Positions 53,645-62,000 of a stretch of DNA of 64,000 nt are shown here, one piece after another; the first letter of the stretch is position 1, and each line of letters begins with the position of its first letter. Made by a program: the position numbers and the translations under genes. Under the pieces are notes generated by a model. The model was not told where the DNA came from and ran no database searches. It worked only from the letters and a program-made list of their open reading frames with translations. Source of the DNA: CBDFKB01 sp965248715 (GTDB taxonomy: Bacteria; Pseudomonadota; Alphaproteobacteria; Rhizobiales; Rhizobiaceae); contig CBDFKB010000005.1 of the NCBI GenBank assembly GCA_965248715.1, positions 200,292 to 264,291 on the forward strand, in the 5' to 3' direction.

Positions 53645-53809
53645 TGGAATGAATTTGACATTTGGTGCCCATTTGCAGCTTCGCCGTTTGTCAAATGTCA
53701 AATTTAAAAATTCCACTAGATTCAATATCTTGCTAGTGGTTCTTTTGTTGCCAACATTTGCGAACCACAGTGTTGCAACGGGACGCAAATGTTAGAATCG
53801 AACCACTAG
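53641..53809. repeat. repeat P2 copy 2 (beta then alpha, inverted)
   Basis: Beta 53641-53719, spacer 53720-53732 and alpha 53733-53809, each palindrome with CTAG edges. Same 169-bp length as copy 1 in opposite orientation. IS-A has inserted into its left CTAG. Confidence 0.93.
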
Positions 53810-54104
53810 TTGACAAAATGCCTTCAGTCGCGGCGCGCCAGATTTTGCATCTAAATAGGCGAAAGACCCATATTCGCGTTGCGAACCCTTTCCCAAAAAG
53901 GGGAAGCCTTGTTCCATGAACCGCTCTATATCTGCGCGGTTTTTGAACACAATTTCAGCCAAGCCAACTCGTAGACCGATCCCAGCACACTTTACATTTG
54001 TCAAGTAATCTTCGAATTGTATATTAAATTCATATATTTGATTGGATTGAATTCCATATTGTAATTTCCATTTAGATGTATAGCATTGGGAGGTGGGGTG
54101 ATAA
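53810..54104. other. AT-rich region with a truncated minus-strand frame
   Basis: A 70-codon minus-strand frame from ATG 54004 (IVFKNRADIERFMEQGFPF...) runs into P2 copy 2 and stops inside it at 53792-53794. It could be a gene truncated by the repeat, but I do not recognise it. The remaining 100 bases are AT-rich and precede the LysR gene, so they probably hold its promoter. Confidence 0.4.
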
Positions 54105-55022
54105 GTGTTGGGTACGAAATTGACCGATCATACCGATATGGAGGTCTTTGCTCGGGTCGTAGCGACCAAGAGCATGACAGCTGCGGGCCGCGAGATAGGC
54201 CTGTCGCCTGCGGTAATCTCCAAACGTCTCAAGCGCCTGGAAACCAAACTTGGTTCGCGACTGCTGCAGCGCACAACCCGGCAGATTTCACTGACAGAGG
54301 CCGGCCAAGGCTATTATGAGCGCATTGTACCGATCTTGGCCAAGATCGAGGATGCGGAAAATTTCGTTTCCCGGCGATCGAATTACGTCTCCGGCAAGCT
54401 GAAAATCACCGCACCGACATTTTTTGGCAAACGCCACATCGCGCCGCATTTGTCATCCCTGCTGGAACGGCACCCGGATATGTCGATCAAACTTGAGCTT
54501 TGCGATGACATCGTCGACATCGTCGCCGATGGCTACGACATTGCGATCAAAATCGGCCAATTGCTGGATTCTAGTCTGGTTACCCGTAAGCTCGCCCAGG
54601 TAAAACAGTTTTTGTGCGCCTCGCCGGAATATATTGCAAAATTCGGCAGACCAACTTCGATTGCCGATCTTGCCTTTCACAATTGCATCTCGATCGACCA
54701 GGAGCCGGCGATCCGTTTGCACGGCCGCGACGGGCCGCACACTATAGCGGTGTCGACCCGATTGCAGACCAATTCCAACGAGGTAGTTCGTGCCGCAACC
54801 ATTTCCGGTGCTGGCATCGCTTTGCAGTCCACCTGGGAGTCCGGTCAGGATTTGCGCGACGGCAGGTTGCAAATTGTTCTGCCAGAATATCGGGGCGCAG
54901 ACGAAAGCAGCATTCATGCGCTGTTTCCGAGCCGAAACTTCCTGCCGGCCAAGGTGCGGACCTTTATCGATTATTTCGCCGCGCTGTACGGCAGTTCGCC
55001 TTATTGGGAAGATGGTATCTAG
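54105..55022 (+). CDS. LysR family transcriptional regulator
   Basis: 305 residues. The N-terminal winged helix-turn-helix (residues 6-65) reads MEVFARVVATKSMTAAGREIGLSPAVISKRLKRLE in LysR style. The C-terminal periplasmic-binding-like effector domain follows (SGKLKITAPTFFGKRHIAPHL). Start is GTG 54105 after GGGAGG. It lies upstream of lutABC in the same direction; control of that operon is possible but two P1 repeats intervene. The stop TAG (55020-55022) is the left CTAG edge of P1 copy 6. Confidence 0.92.
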   Translation: MLGTKLTDHTDMEVFARVVATKSMTAAGREIGLSPAVISKRLKRLETKLGSRLLQRTTRQISLTEAGQGYYERIVPILAKIEDAENFVSRRSNYVSGKLKITAPTFFGKRHIAPHLSSLLERHPDMSIKLELCDDIVDIVADGYDIAIKIGQLLDSSLVTRKLAQVKQFLCASPEYIAKFGRPTSIADLAFHNCISIDQEPAIRLHGRDGPHTIAVSTRLQTNSNEVVRAATISGAGIALQSTWESGQDLRDGRLQIVLPEYRGADESSIHALFPSRNFLPAKVRTFIDYFAALYGSSPYWEDGI

Positions 55023-55124
55023 CGCGTATTCCCGAAAAGTGTGTAGCGGTTTTCGGATAAGAATACGCGACAAACAAACAGATAGCGCGACGAAACGAAT
55101 CCAGCGCTTCGTGACAAGCGCTAG
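55019..55124. repeat. repeat P1 copy 6 (type I, inverted)
   Basis: 106 bp, CTAG edges, opposite orientation to copies 1-5. Its left CTAG supplies the LysR stop codon, and its right CTAG is shared with copy 7. Confidence 0.93.
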
Positions 55125-55224
55125 CGTATTCCCGAAAAGTGGGTAGCGGTTTTCGGATAAGAATACGCAACAAAACAACAGATAGCGCGACGAAGCTATT
55201 CCAACGCTTGGTGACAAGCGCTAG
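55121..55224. repeat. repeat P1 copy 7 (type I, inverted, tandem with copy 6)
   Basis: 104 bp directly following copy 6 in the same orientation with one shared CTAG, about 90% alike. Two base pairs are missing at its left edge (CTAGCGTATT against CTAGCGCGTATT). Confidence 0.93.
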
Positions 55225-55356
55225 TCGGCATTTAGCAAATGCGCACCAGTCGCGCACAAACGTTGGGCAGTTGAGCCGCGAATTTGGCCGAACGAGGTTT
55301 ATTCGGCGGCCGATTGGCGGTAACAATCACCACTGTACCATCATTTATCGGTCGTC

Positions 55357-56139
55357 ATGCATCCCAGCCTCCAACCCAACGTGGCGATATTCGCAACCTG
55401 TCTGGTCGATCTGTTCCGGCCATCGGTAGGATTTGCCGCAGTAAAACTGCTGGAGCAGGCCGGATGCCAGGTCAGTGTTCCCAGGAAACAAACCTGTTGT
55501 GGGCAGCCGGCCTGGAACAGTGGTGAGAAAACCGACACCAAGGCAATTGCCAAACAGGTGATCGAAACATTTTCTCCATTCGATTATGTGGTTTTGCCAT
55601 CCGGCTCGTGCGCTGGCATGATGAAGCGCCACTATGTGGAGGTTCTTGACGGCGAGCCTATTTGGCAGGCACGGGCGCTGGCGTTTGCTGGCAAGGTGCA
55701 TGAGCTTGTCAGTTTTCTGACTGATACGCTCGGTGTTGACGCTGTTTCCGCAACCCTTGAGGGTACCGCCACCTATCATGATTCCTGCGCCGGCTTGCGC
55801 GAACTGGGCATTGCCGACCAACCGCGCAAGCTTCTGGCGACGGTTAAGGGTCTCGAATTGGTCGAATTGGAAGAAAGCAATGTGTGCTGTGGATTTGGCG
55901 GCGCGTTTTCGATCAAATATCCCAACCTTTCCAACGCCATCGTCACTGCAAAAACAAAGCACGTAGATAATACCGGCGCGCGCTATCTGATAGCCGGCGA
56001 TCTTGGTTGCCTAATAAACATAGCCGGCAAACTTTCGCGCGAAGGCAGCACGATCGAGGTGCGCCATGTTGCCGAAGTACTGGCCGGAATGACCGATAAT
56101 GCCCCGATCGGCGGTCCACGCAAACCTGGGCCGCGGTGA
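55357..56139 (+). CDS. lutA: lactate utilisation protein A (iron-sulfur binding)
   Basis: 260 residues. Two cysteine-rich CCG domains, RKQTCCGQPAWNSG and EESNVCCGFGGAFS, mark LutA, one part of the LutABC L-lactate oxidising complex in the cytoplasm. Electron transfer through Fe-S centres is expected. It is first of three overlapping genes, starting 132 bases after the tandem P1 pair. Confidence 0.95.
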   Translation: MHPSLQPNVAIFATCLVDLFRPSVGFAAVKLLEQAGCQVSVPRKQTCCGQPAWNSGEKTDTKAIAKQVIETFSPFDYVVLPSGSCAGMMKRHYVEVLDGEPIWQARALAFAGKVHELVSFLTDTLGVDAVSATLEGTATYHDSCAGLRELGIADQPRKLLATVKGLELVELEESNVCCGFGGAFSIKYPNLSNAIVTAKTKHVDNTGARYLIAGDLGCLINIAGKLSREGSTIEVRHVAEVLAGMTDNAPIGGPRKPGPR

Positions 56140-56143
56140 CGCC

Positions 56144-57562
56144 GTGGAAATCCGTTCTCCGCAATTTAAAGACAACGCTGCAGCCGCCCTCAAAGACACC
56201 CAATTGCAGCGTGCGCTCGGCAATGTGCGGGCCGGGTTCATCGGCAAGCGGGCCAAAGCGGCGGCCAGATTGCCGGAGTTCGAGCAACTGCGCGATGAGG
56301 CTCGCGACATCAAGAACCACACGCTGGCCAATCTCGATGCCTATCTGGAAGCCTATGAAGCCCGGGTTATAGAAAGCGGTGGCGAGGTGCATTGGGCCGA
56401 AAGCGCCGAGGATGCACGTGGAAAAATCCTCGACATTTGCCGGCGCGTCGGCGCCAAGACCGTCACCAAAGGCAAATCGATGATTTCCGAAGAAATCAAC
56501 CTCAATGAATTTTTGGAAAATTTTGGCATTAAGCCGGTCGAGACCGATCTCGGCGAATACATCATTCAACTTCGCAACGAACGTCCAAGCCACATCATCG
56601 CGCCGGCGGTTCACTTGAACATCGATCAGATTCGCGACGATTTTCGCCGCACCCATCGTGATCTGCCGCCGGACCGGCCATTGCAGGAACCGGAAACGTT
56701 GCTGCGCGAAGCCCGGTTGATCCTGCGTGAGCAGTTTCAAAAAGCCGATGTTGGGATCACCGGCGCCAATTTCCTGGTCGCCGAGACCGGCAGTTCGATC
56801 ATTGTTACCAATGAGGGCAATGGCGACCTGACGCAGATTTTACCACGGGTGCATATCGTCATAGCCTCGTTGGAAAAAATCGTACCGACAATGGAAGACG
56901 CGGGGCAAATTTTGCGGGTGCTGGCGCGCTCGGCAACCGGCCAGGAAATCAGCGTGTATACCACGGTTTCGACCGGTCCTAAAAAGGCCGCTGATCCAGA
57001 CGGGCCGGATGAATACCACGTTATTTTGTTGGACAATGGCCGCTCGTCGATGCTTGGCACCGAATTTGCCGAGATGCTGCGCTGCATCCGCTGCGGTGCC
57101 TGCATGAACCATTGCCCGGTCTATCATGCGGTTGGCGGCCATGCCTATGGCTGGGTCTATCCCGGGCCGATGGGCGCGGTGTTGACGCCGGCGCTGTGCG
57201 GTATCGACCAGAGCCGCCATCTGCCCAACGCATCAACCTTTTGCGGGCGCTGCGAAGCGGTTTGTCCGATGCGCATTGCGCTGCCGAAAATGATGCGCCA
57301 TTGGCGTCAGCGCGAATTTGAGCGCCATTTGTCGCCCAAAAGTGCGCGCGCCGGCCTTAGGGTGTGGGCGTGGTTTGCCAAAAGACCGGCGCTCTATCGT
57401 TTGGTGACCGGTATAGTCCGCCGGGCACTGTGGATCGCCGGCGGCACCTCGCGCCGCATCGGCTGGTTACCACTGGCTGGCGGTTGGACCCAATTTCGCG
57501 ACATGCCCGCCCCCGAGGGCGGCGGATTTGTCGATCGCTGGCGCCAAGGCAAAATACAATGA
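56144..57562 (+). CDS. lutB: lactate utilisation protein B (iron-sulfur protein)
   Basis: About 472 residues from GTG 56144. A LUD-like N-terminal region is followed by two ferredoxin-type cluster motifs, CIRCGACMNHCPVYH and CGRCEAVCPMRI (about residues 325-390). LutB is the middle component of the LutABC L-lactate dehydrogenase system. GTG 56144 lies five bases after the lutA stop. The frame is open from 56099, overlapping lutA, but no better start is seen. Its stop overlaps the lutC start as ATGA. Confidence 0.95.
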   Translation: MEIRSPQFKDNAAAALKDTQLQRALGNVRAGFIGKRAKAAARLPEFEQLRDEARDIKNHTLANLDAYLEAYEARVIESGGEVHWAESAEDARGKILDICRRVGAKTVTKGKSMISEEINLNEFLENFGIKPVETDLGEYIIQLRNERPSHIIAPAVHLNIDQIRDDFRRTHRDLPPDRPLQEPETLLREARLILREQFQKADVGITGANFLVAETGSSIIVTNEGNGDLTQILPRVHIVIASLEKIVPTMEDAGQILRVLARSATGQEISVYTTVSTGPKKAADPDGPDEYHVILLDNGRSSMLGTEFAEMLRCIRCGACMNHCPVYHAVGGHAYGWVYPGPMGAVLTPALCGIDQSRHLPNASTFCGRCEAVCPMRIALPKMMRHWRQREFERHLSPKSARAGLRVWAWFAKRPALYRLVTGIVRRALWIAGGTSRRIGWLPLAGGWTQFRDMPAPEGGGFVDRWRQGKIQ

Positions 57563-58233
57563 GCCGCGAAACCATACTAGCGCGCATTGGCGCGCAGCTT
57601 GATAAATCCAGCGATGGCGCGGCACGCCGCATGGCGGCTGGGAAAAGGTTGCGCAAGAAAACAGCCGGCACAGTGCCCAAGCGTGCCACCTGTACCGGGC
57701 ACAAAGCACTCAGGCTATTTGGCAAGATGGCCCGCCAAGCCAGCGCGAGGGTGGTGCGCATCGACGATTATGCCGAATTGCCGGCCACCGTATCGGCATA
57801 TTTGCGGCGCAACAATCTACCCGCAGTAATACGGATCGGTGCAGATCGGCGCCTGGCAACCCTATCCACCCGCCGGCAATCCATGCTCGACCTATTAACC
57901 GGCCCCAGTGACGGTCTCGACCGTACTGCCGTCAGCCACGCGAGTTCGGCGGCAGCGGAAACCGGAACGCTGATACTTGAATCCGGGCCGGATAATCCAA
58001 CCACCCTCAATTTTTTGCCGGAACATCACATTGTGGTACTGCATGCCGATGACATTCGTGGCAGCTATGAAGAAGTGTGGAAATTGATCCGCAAGACCAG
58101 CAAACGCAAAGGAATGCCGCGCACGATCAACATGATCACCGGCCCGTCGCGTTCCGCCGACATTGAACAGACCCTGCTACTGGGCGCACACGGACCACTG
58201 GGCCTGTTTGTGATCATCGTCGGTGGTGATTGA
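57559..58233 (+). CDS. lutC: lactate utilisation protein C (LUD domain)
   Basis: 224 residues. LUD-domain features: SAAAETGTLILESG, LPEHHIVVLHADDI and the C-terminal GPSRSADIEQTLLLGAHGP. Third component of the L-lactate oxidation complex. ATG 57559 overlaps the lutB stop by four bases, so translation is coupled. The longer frame from 57364 lies within lutB and is not used. Confidence 0.94.
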   Translation: MSRETILARIGAQLDKSSDGAARRMAAGKRLRKKTAGTVPKRATCTGHKALRLFGKMARQASARVVRIDDYAELPATVSAYLRRNNLPAVIRIGADRRLATLSTRRQSMLDLLTGPSDGLDRTAVSHASSAAAETGTLILESGPDNPTTLNFLPEHHIVVLHADDIRGSYEEVWKLIRKTSKRKGMPRTINMITGPSRSADIEQTLLLGAHGPLGLFVIIVGGD

Positions 58234-58246
58234 GCGGGTAACCGAC

Positions 58247-58861
58247 ATGGCGCTGCAAAACCGGGTAACTCCTTTCGGCACCATCGTTGCGACAAACCCG
58301 CGCGGCACCATGATGGGCAATCGCGGCGGGCGTATTCATGTTTCCGCAACCCAAAAGCTTACGGCCAGGCGGTGGGCATCGAAGCGCTGGATCTGCTGCC
58401 AAATTAGTTTTCGTGGCCGCAACCGCACCGTTATGGGGCCGGGCTATACCGAATTGTTTTTCCTCGACGAGGTAACCGCTCTTGCTGCCGGTCACCGACC
58501 CTGTTTCGAATGCCGTCGGGCCGATGCGAGGCGGTTCGCAGAACTTTGGCACCGCGAATTTGGCTTTGACAGCGGTAGCCGTGCCGACCAGATGGACCGC
58601 CAGATGCACCAAGAACGAACGTTTGCGGTCGATCAGCGTACAATGATCGATAACCCGTCCACCTTGCCGAACGGCGCCATGATCGTTTGCCAGGGGCGAC
58701 CTTTCGCCATTCTTGAGGGCCAAAAACTTGAATGGACTGCCAGCGGCTATCGCGACATCGCAGAGTTGGGTATTGGCGGCGCGCGATTGCTGACGCCGCC
58801 GTCGATCGTCGCAATCTTGAAATCGGGCTACCAGCCGCACTGGCACCCCAGTGCATGGTGA
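58247..58861 (+). CDS. conserved-looking protein with CxxC motif, function unknown
   Basis: 204 residues from ATG 58247, 13 bases after lutC. A central block GYTELFFLDEVTALAAGHRPCFECRRADA resembles the short Cys-x2-Cys element at the end of Ada-type metal-binding domains (AAGyRPC-x2-C), though the first cysteine pair of Ada is not obvious. The rest, MIDNPSTLPNGAMIVCQGRPFAILEG, has no known motif to me. Position suggests transcription with lutABC or with rsmE, 45 bases further on. Confidence 0.65.
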   Translation: MALQNRVTPFGTIVATNPRGTMMGNRGGRIHVSATQKLTARRWASKRWICCQISFRGRNRTVMGPGYTELFFLDEVTALAAGHRPCFECRRADARRFAELWHREFGFDSGSRADQMDRQMHQERTFAVDQRTMIDNPSTLPNGAMIVCQGRPFAILEGQKLEWTASGYRDIAELGIGGARLLTPPSIVAILKSGYQPHWHPSAW

Positions 58862-58906
58862 ACGGCAACGCTTGCGCTTAGCCTTTGCCCATTCCATGTT
58901 CAGCCG

Positions 58907-59647
58907 ATGGACAGATATGATTTCACCGCACCGCGGCTTTTCGTCGAAGAAACCCTAAGCGCCGGCGCCAGCTTTGCGCTAGACAAGATGCAGGCCAATT
59001 ATCTTGCCAATGTGCTGCGTCTGCGCCCGGGTGCGATGATCGCGGTGTTTAATGGTCGTGACGGCGAATGGCTGGTGCGGCTTGAAGGTTCTAACAAACG
59101 CCGTCCGGTGCTGCGGGTTGAGCAAATTTTACGCCCGCAAACGCCCCCTGCGCGCCTGTGCTATATGTTTGCGCCGATAAAGCGAGCCAGGCTCGACTAT
59201 ATGGTGCAAAAAGCGGTCGAGATGGGCGCAGGAATTTTGCAGCCGGTGATCACCGATCATACCCAAATGCGCCAAACAATCGTCAAGCGGATGCGCGCCA
59301 ACGCAATTGAGGCCGCCGAACAGTGCGGCATCCTGTCAATTCCGCAAACCCTCGAAGCGGTCGATCTACAAACCGCCGTCGCAGGGCTATTGGATGATCA
59401 ACGGCTTTTTTTCAGCGACGAACATGCCAAGACCGGGCCGACCCCTGATCAATGGCGGCAATTGCGCGGCGCGACCCCGGTGCTGCTGGTTGGACCGGAG
59501 GGCGGTTTTTCACGTCGCGAGCGTGAGATGCTGTTGGAATTATCAGAAAAAGTAACGGCGATCAGCCTGGGTCCCAGGGTGTTGCGGGCCGATACCGCAG
59601 CGGTGGCGGCGCTGGCTTTAATACAACACCGGATCGGTGATTGGTAA
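58907..59647 (+). CDS. rsmE: 16S rRNA (uracil1498-N3)-methyltransferase
   Basis: 246 residues. SPOUT-type methyltransferase that modifies U1498 of 16S rRNA. N-terminal PUA-like domain (QANYLANVLRLRPG), AVEMGAGILQPV-type helix, and the C-terminal knot with LLVGPEGGFSRREREML and LGPRVLRADTAAVAAL. It precedes gshA with 115 bases between, a frequent alphaproteobacterial pair. Confidence 0.96.
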   Translation: MDRYDFTAPRLFVEETLSAGASFALDKMQANYLANVLRLRPGAMIAVFNGRDGEWLVRLEGSNKRRPVLRVEQILRPQTPPARLCYMFAPIKRARLDYMVQKAVEMGAGILQPVITDHTQMRQTIVKRMRANAIEAAEQCGILSIPQTLEAVDLQTAVAGLLDDQRLFFSDEHAKTGPTPDQWRQLRGATPVLLVGPEGGFSRREREMLLELSEKVTAISLGPRVLRADTAAVAALALIQHRIGDW

Positions 59648-59747
59648 GCTGCGGCAAATGACCCGTGTTTTTTGCTTGCAGCCGACCTAGATACTTGGCT
59701 AGAGCGGTATGGGATCAGATTGGATCGATGCCCCAAGGCAGACGTTA

Positions 59748-59762
59748 TACCAAAGGAACCCG
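59748..59762 (+). promoter_or_regulatory. ribosome binding site contained in a repeat-A-like end
   Basis: ataccaaaggaacccg precedes ATG 59763, with AAGGA 5 bases from the start. These bases equal the end of repeat A. The rest of the element is not present here, as at 9912. Confidence 0.5.
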
Positions 59763-61136
59763 ATGGCGCGCGATACCACTGACGATCGTCTAATCGAAGC
59801 CCATGATCAATTGGTCGACCATCTGGAGCAGGGCTGCAAGCCGCGCCACCAGTGGCGGATCGGCACCGAGCATGAAAAGTTCGGTTTCTTCCTCAAGGAT
59901 TGTTCCCCAGTGCCTTATGAGGGGGAAGCCGGTATCCGCGCCCTTTTGCAAGGCATGCAGGGGTTGCTCGGCTGGGAACCGATCCTCGATGACGGCAAGA
60001 TCATCGGCCTAGGCGGCCCCACCGGCCAAGGTGCAATTTCGCTTGAGCCAGGTGGTCAGTTCGAACTGTCCGGCGCACCGGTGGAAAATATCCACCAAAC
60101 CTGCCGCGAATCCAATGCCCACCTGGCCCAGGTCAAGCAGATCGCTGAACCGATGGGCATTGGCTTTCTTGGCGCCGGAGCCAGCCCGCTATGGCGGTTC
60201 GACGAAACTCCACGCATGCCCAAGTCGCGCTACGATATCATGACCCGCTATATGCCCAAGGTCGGCACCAACGGGCACGACATGATGTATCGTACCGCCA
60301 CCATTCAAGTGAATTTGGACTTTTCCAGCGAAGCCGACATGCGGCGTAAAATCCAAGTCTCGCAGAAGCTTCAACCGTTGGCGACGGCGCTGTTTGCCAA
60401 TTCACCGTTCACGGAGGGCAAGCCGAACGGCTTGTTGTCATGGCGCGCCAATATTTGGCGTGATGTTGATAATCAGCGCGGCGGCTATCACCGGTTTCTA
60501 CTCGATGACGGGTTCGGCTTCGAGGCTTATGTCGAGTGGGCACTCGATATACCGATGTATTTTGTGCTCCGCGATGGGCGTTATTACGACTGCACCCACG
60601 TCACATTTCGCCAATTCATGAAGGGCGCATTGCGCGGCGAAATTACCAACGCCGAAGCTACCATGGGCGATTGGACCAATCATTTGTCAACTCTGTTTCC
60701 CGATGTCCGCCTCAAGCGTTTCATCGAAATGCGTGGCGCCGATAGCGGGCGCTGGCGCGGCATTTGCGCCCTGCCGGCGCTGTGGGTCGGCTTGTTGTAT
60801 GACGAAACCGCGCTTGATGCCGCCGAGCAACTAACCGCTCGCTGGGATGCGGCGATGGTGGGTACATTGCGCGATGCGGTGCCCACTGCGGGCCTGATGG
60901 CTGAAATCGATGACCGAGCGCTGTTGGAAATCGCCCGCGAGGTGCTGGCAATCAGCGATGCGGGGTTGAAATCACGCGCTTTTCTTAATGAGGAAGGTTT
61001 CGACGAGCGCCTGCATCTCGAACCGCTCAAAGAGACGATTGCCAGTGGACTAACTCCGGCTGGCCGACTATTGCAGAAATTTCATGGCGAATGGCAGGGC
61101 GACGTTCGGCAGATATTCAAAGAGTACGCATTTTAA
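59763..61136 (+). CDS. gshA: glutamate-cysteine ligase (class III, plant/alphaproteobacterial type)
   Basis: 457 residues. First step of glutathione synthesis. Class III features are WRIGTEHEKFGFFL, the EPGGQFELSGAP metal/substrate loop, QVNLDFSSEADM and KPNGLLSWRANIWRD. ATG 59763 follows an AAGGA ribosome binding site; the open frame begins at 59709. The gene ends 24 bases before IS-B. Confidence 0.95.
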   Translation: MARDTTDDRLIEAHDQLVDHLEQGCKPRHQWRIGTEHEKFGFFLKDCSPVPYEGEAGIRALLQGMQGLLGWEPILDDGKIIGLGGPTGQGAISLEPGGQFELSGAPVENIHQTCRESNAHLAQVKQIAEPMGIGFLGAGASPLWRFDETPRMPKSRYDIMTRYMPKVGTNGHDMMYRTATIQVNLDFSSEADMRRKIQVSQKLQPLATALFANSPFTEGKPNGLLSWRANIWRDVDNQRGGYHRFLLDDGFGFEAYVEWALDIPMYFVLRDGRYYDCTHVTFRQFMKGALRGEITNAEATMGDWTNHLSTLFPDVRLKRFIEMRGADSGRWRGICALPALWVGLLYDETALDAAEQLTARWDAAMVGTLRDAVPTAGLMAEIDDRALLEIAREVLAISDAGLKSRAFLNEEGFDERLHLEPLKETIASGLTPAGRLLQKFHGEWQGDVRQIFKEYAF

Positions 61137-61159
61137 ACCGGTGCACCGAACTTTCACTA

Positions 61160-62000
61160 GGGTCTGTGGACATTCAGGATTCCCAAAAGCGTTGATTTCT
61201 GATTCAAGCTTCCAAAAGGGAGTTTGTAATGGACGAAAAGCGATTTGTTTTGAATGACCGGGTCTGGGAACGCCTTGCGCCTTTGCTCCCCGGCAAGGCA
61301 ACAGACAGTGGCCGGACAGGCGGCGACAACCGGTTGTTTTTGGAAGCGGTGTTCTGGCGGGTGCGCACGGGGTCTCCCTGGCGCGATCTGCCGACGAAAT
61401 TTGGCAACTGGAACAGCCAGTTTCGCCGGTTCCGACGATGGGCCGAGCAGGGTGTTTTCGAGAGTCTTTTCAAAGCCATGAGCAATGACCCAGACCTCGA
61501 ATACGCCATGATTGATGGCACCATTGTTTCGGTTCACCAAAAGGCAACCGGCGCAAAAGGGGGACTCAAAATCAGGCCATCGGGCGCTCGCGCGGTGGGT
61601 TGACCACCAAGATCGTGGCGCTGGTGGACGCGCTTGGTAATCTTGTGCGTTTCATGCTGCTACCGGGACAGGCGCATGACATGAGGGGCGTGGCACCGCT
61701 GATCAAGGGCGTGTCATTCGCCGCTTTGCTGGCGGATAAAGCGTTTGACGCAAACTGGCTTCTGGAGGAGCTGGAAGACCGGGGCGCAACCGCCGTTATC
61801 CCGCCCAAATCAAATCGGATTGTGCAGCGAGAATACGATGAAGAGGCCTATTGTTGGCGGCATTTGGTTGAAAACTACTTCGCCAAGATCAAGGAATTTC
61901 GTGGCATCGCAACGCGTTACGATAAAACCGATAACAGCTACGCTGCCAACTGGAACCTTGTCGCGGCGCTTATCGCATCAAGGTGAATGTCCACAGACCC
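61160..62000 (+). mobile_element. IS-B, IS5-type insertion sequence (841 bp)
   Basis: Perfect 17-bp inverted ends GGGTCTGTGGACATTCA. TA duplicated on both sides within CTAG (61157-61160; 62000-62003). The right CTAG is also the left edge of P1 copy 8. It carries one transposase in two overlapping frames. Ends resemble repeats C and F. Confidence 0.93.
61229..61986 (+). CDS. IS-B transposase (two frames, probable programmed -1 frameshift)
   Basis: The first frame, from ATG 61229 after GGGAG, codes RFVLNDRVWERLAPLLPG...MIDGTIVSVHQKATGAKGG. The second, ending at 61986, codes IGRSRGGLTTKIVALVD...LADKAFDANWLLEEL...ENYFAKIKEFRGIATRYDKT with the later Asp and Glu of the DDE catalytic triad. They join by a -1 shift at the aaaaggggg run near 61553, the usual device of the IS427 group. 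No stop or lesion otherwise seen, so this copy may be active. Confidence 0.88.

Noticed and set aside
56099..56143. ATG start of lutB inside lutA
   Set aside because: The residues encoded are antisense-like to nothing and overlap the lutA end; GTG 56144 gives the usual N-terminus and spacing.
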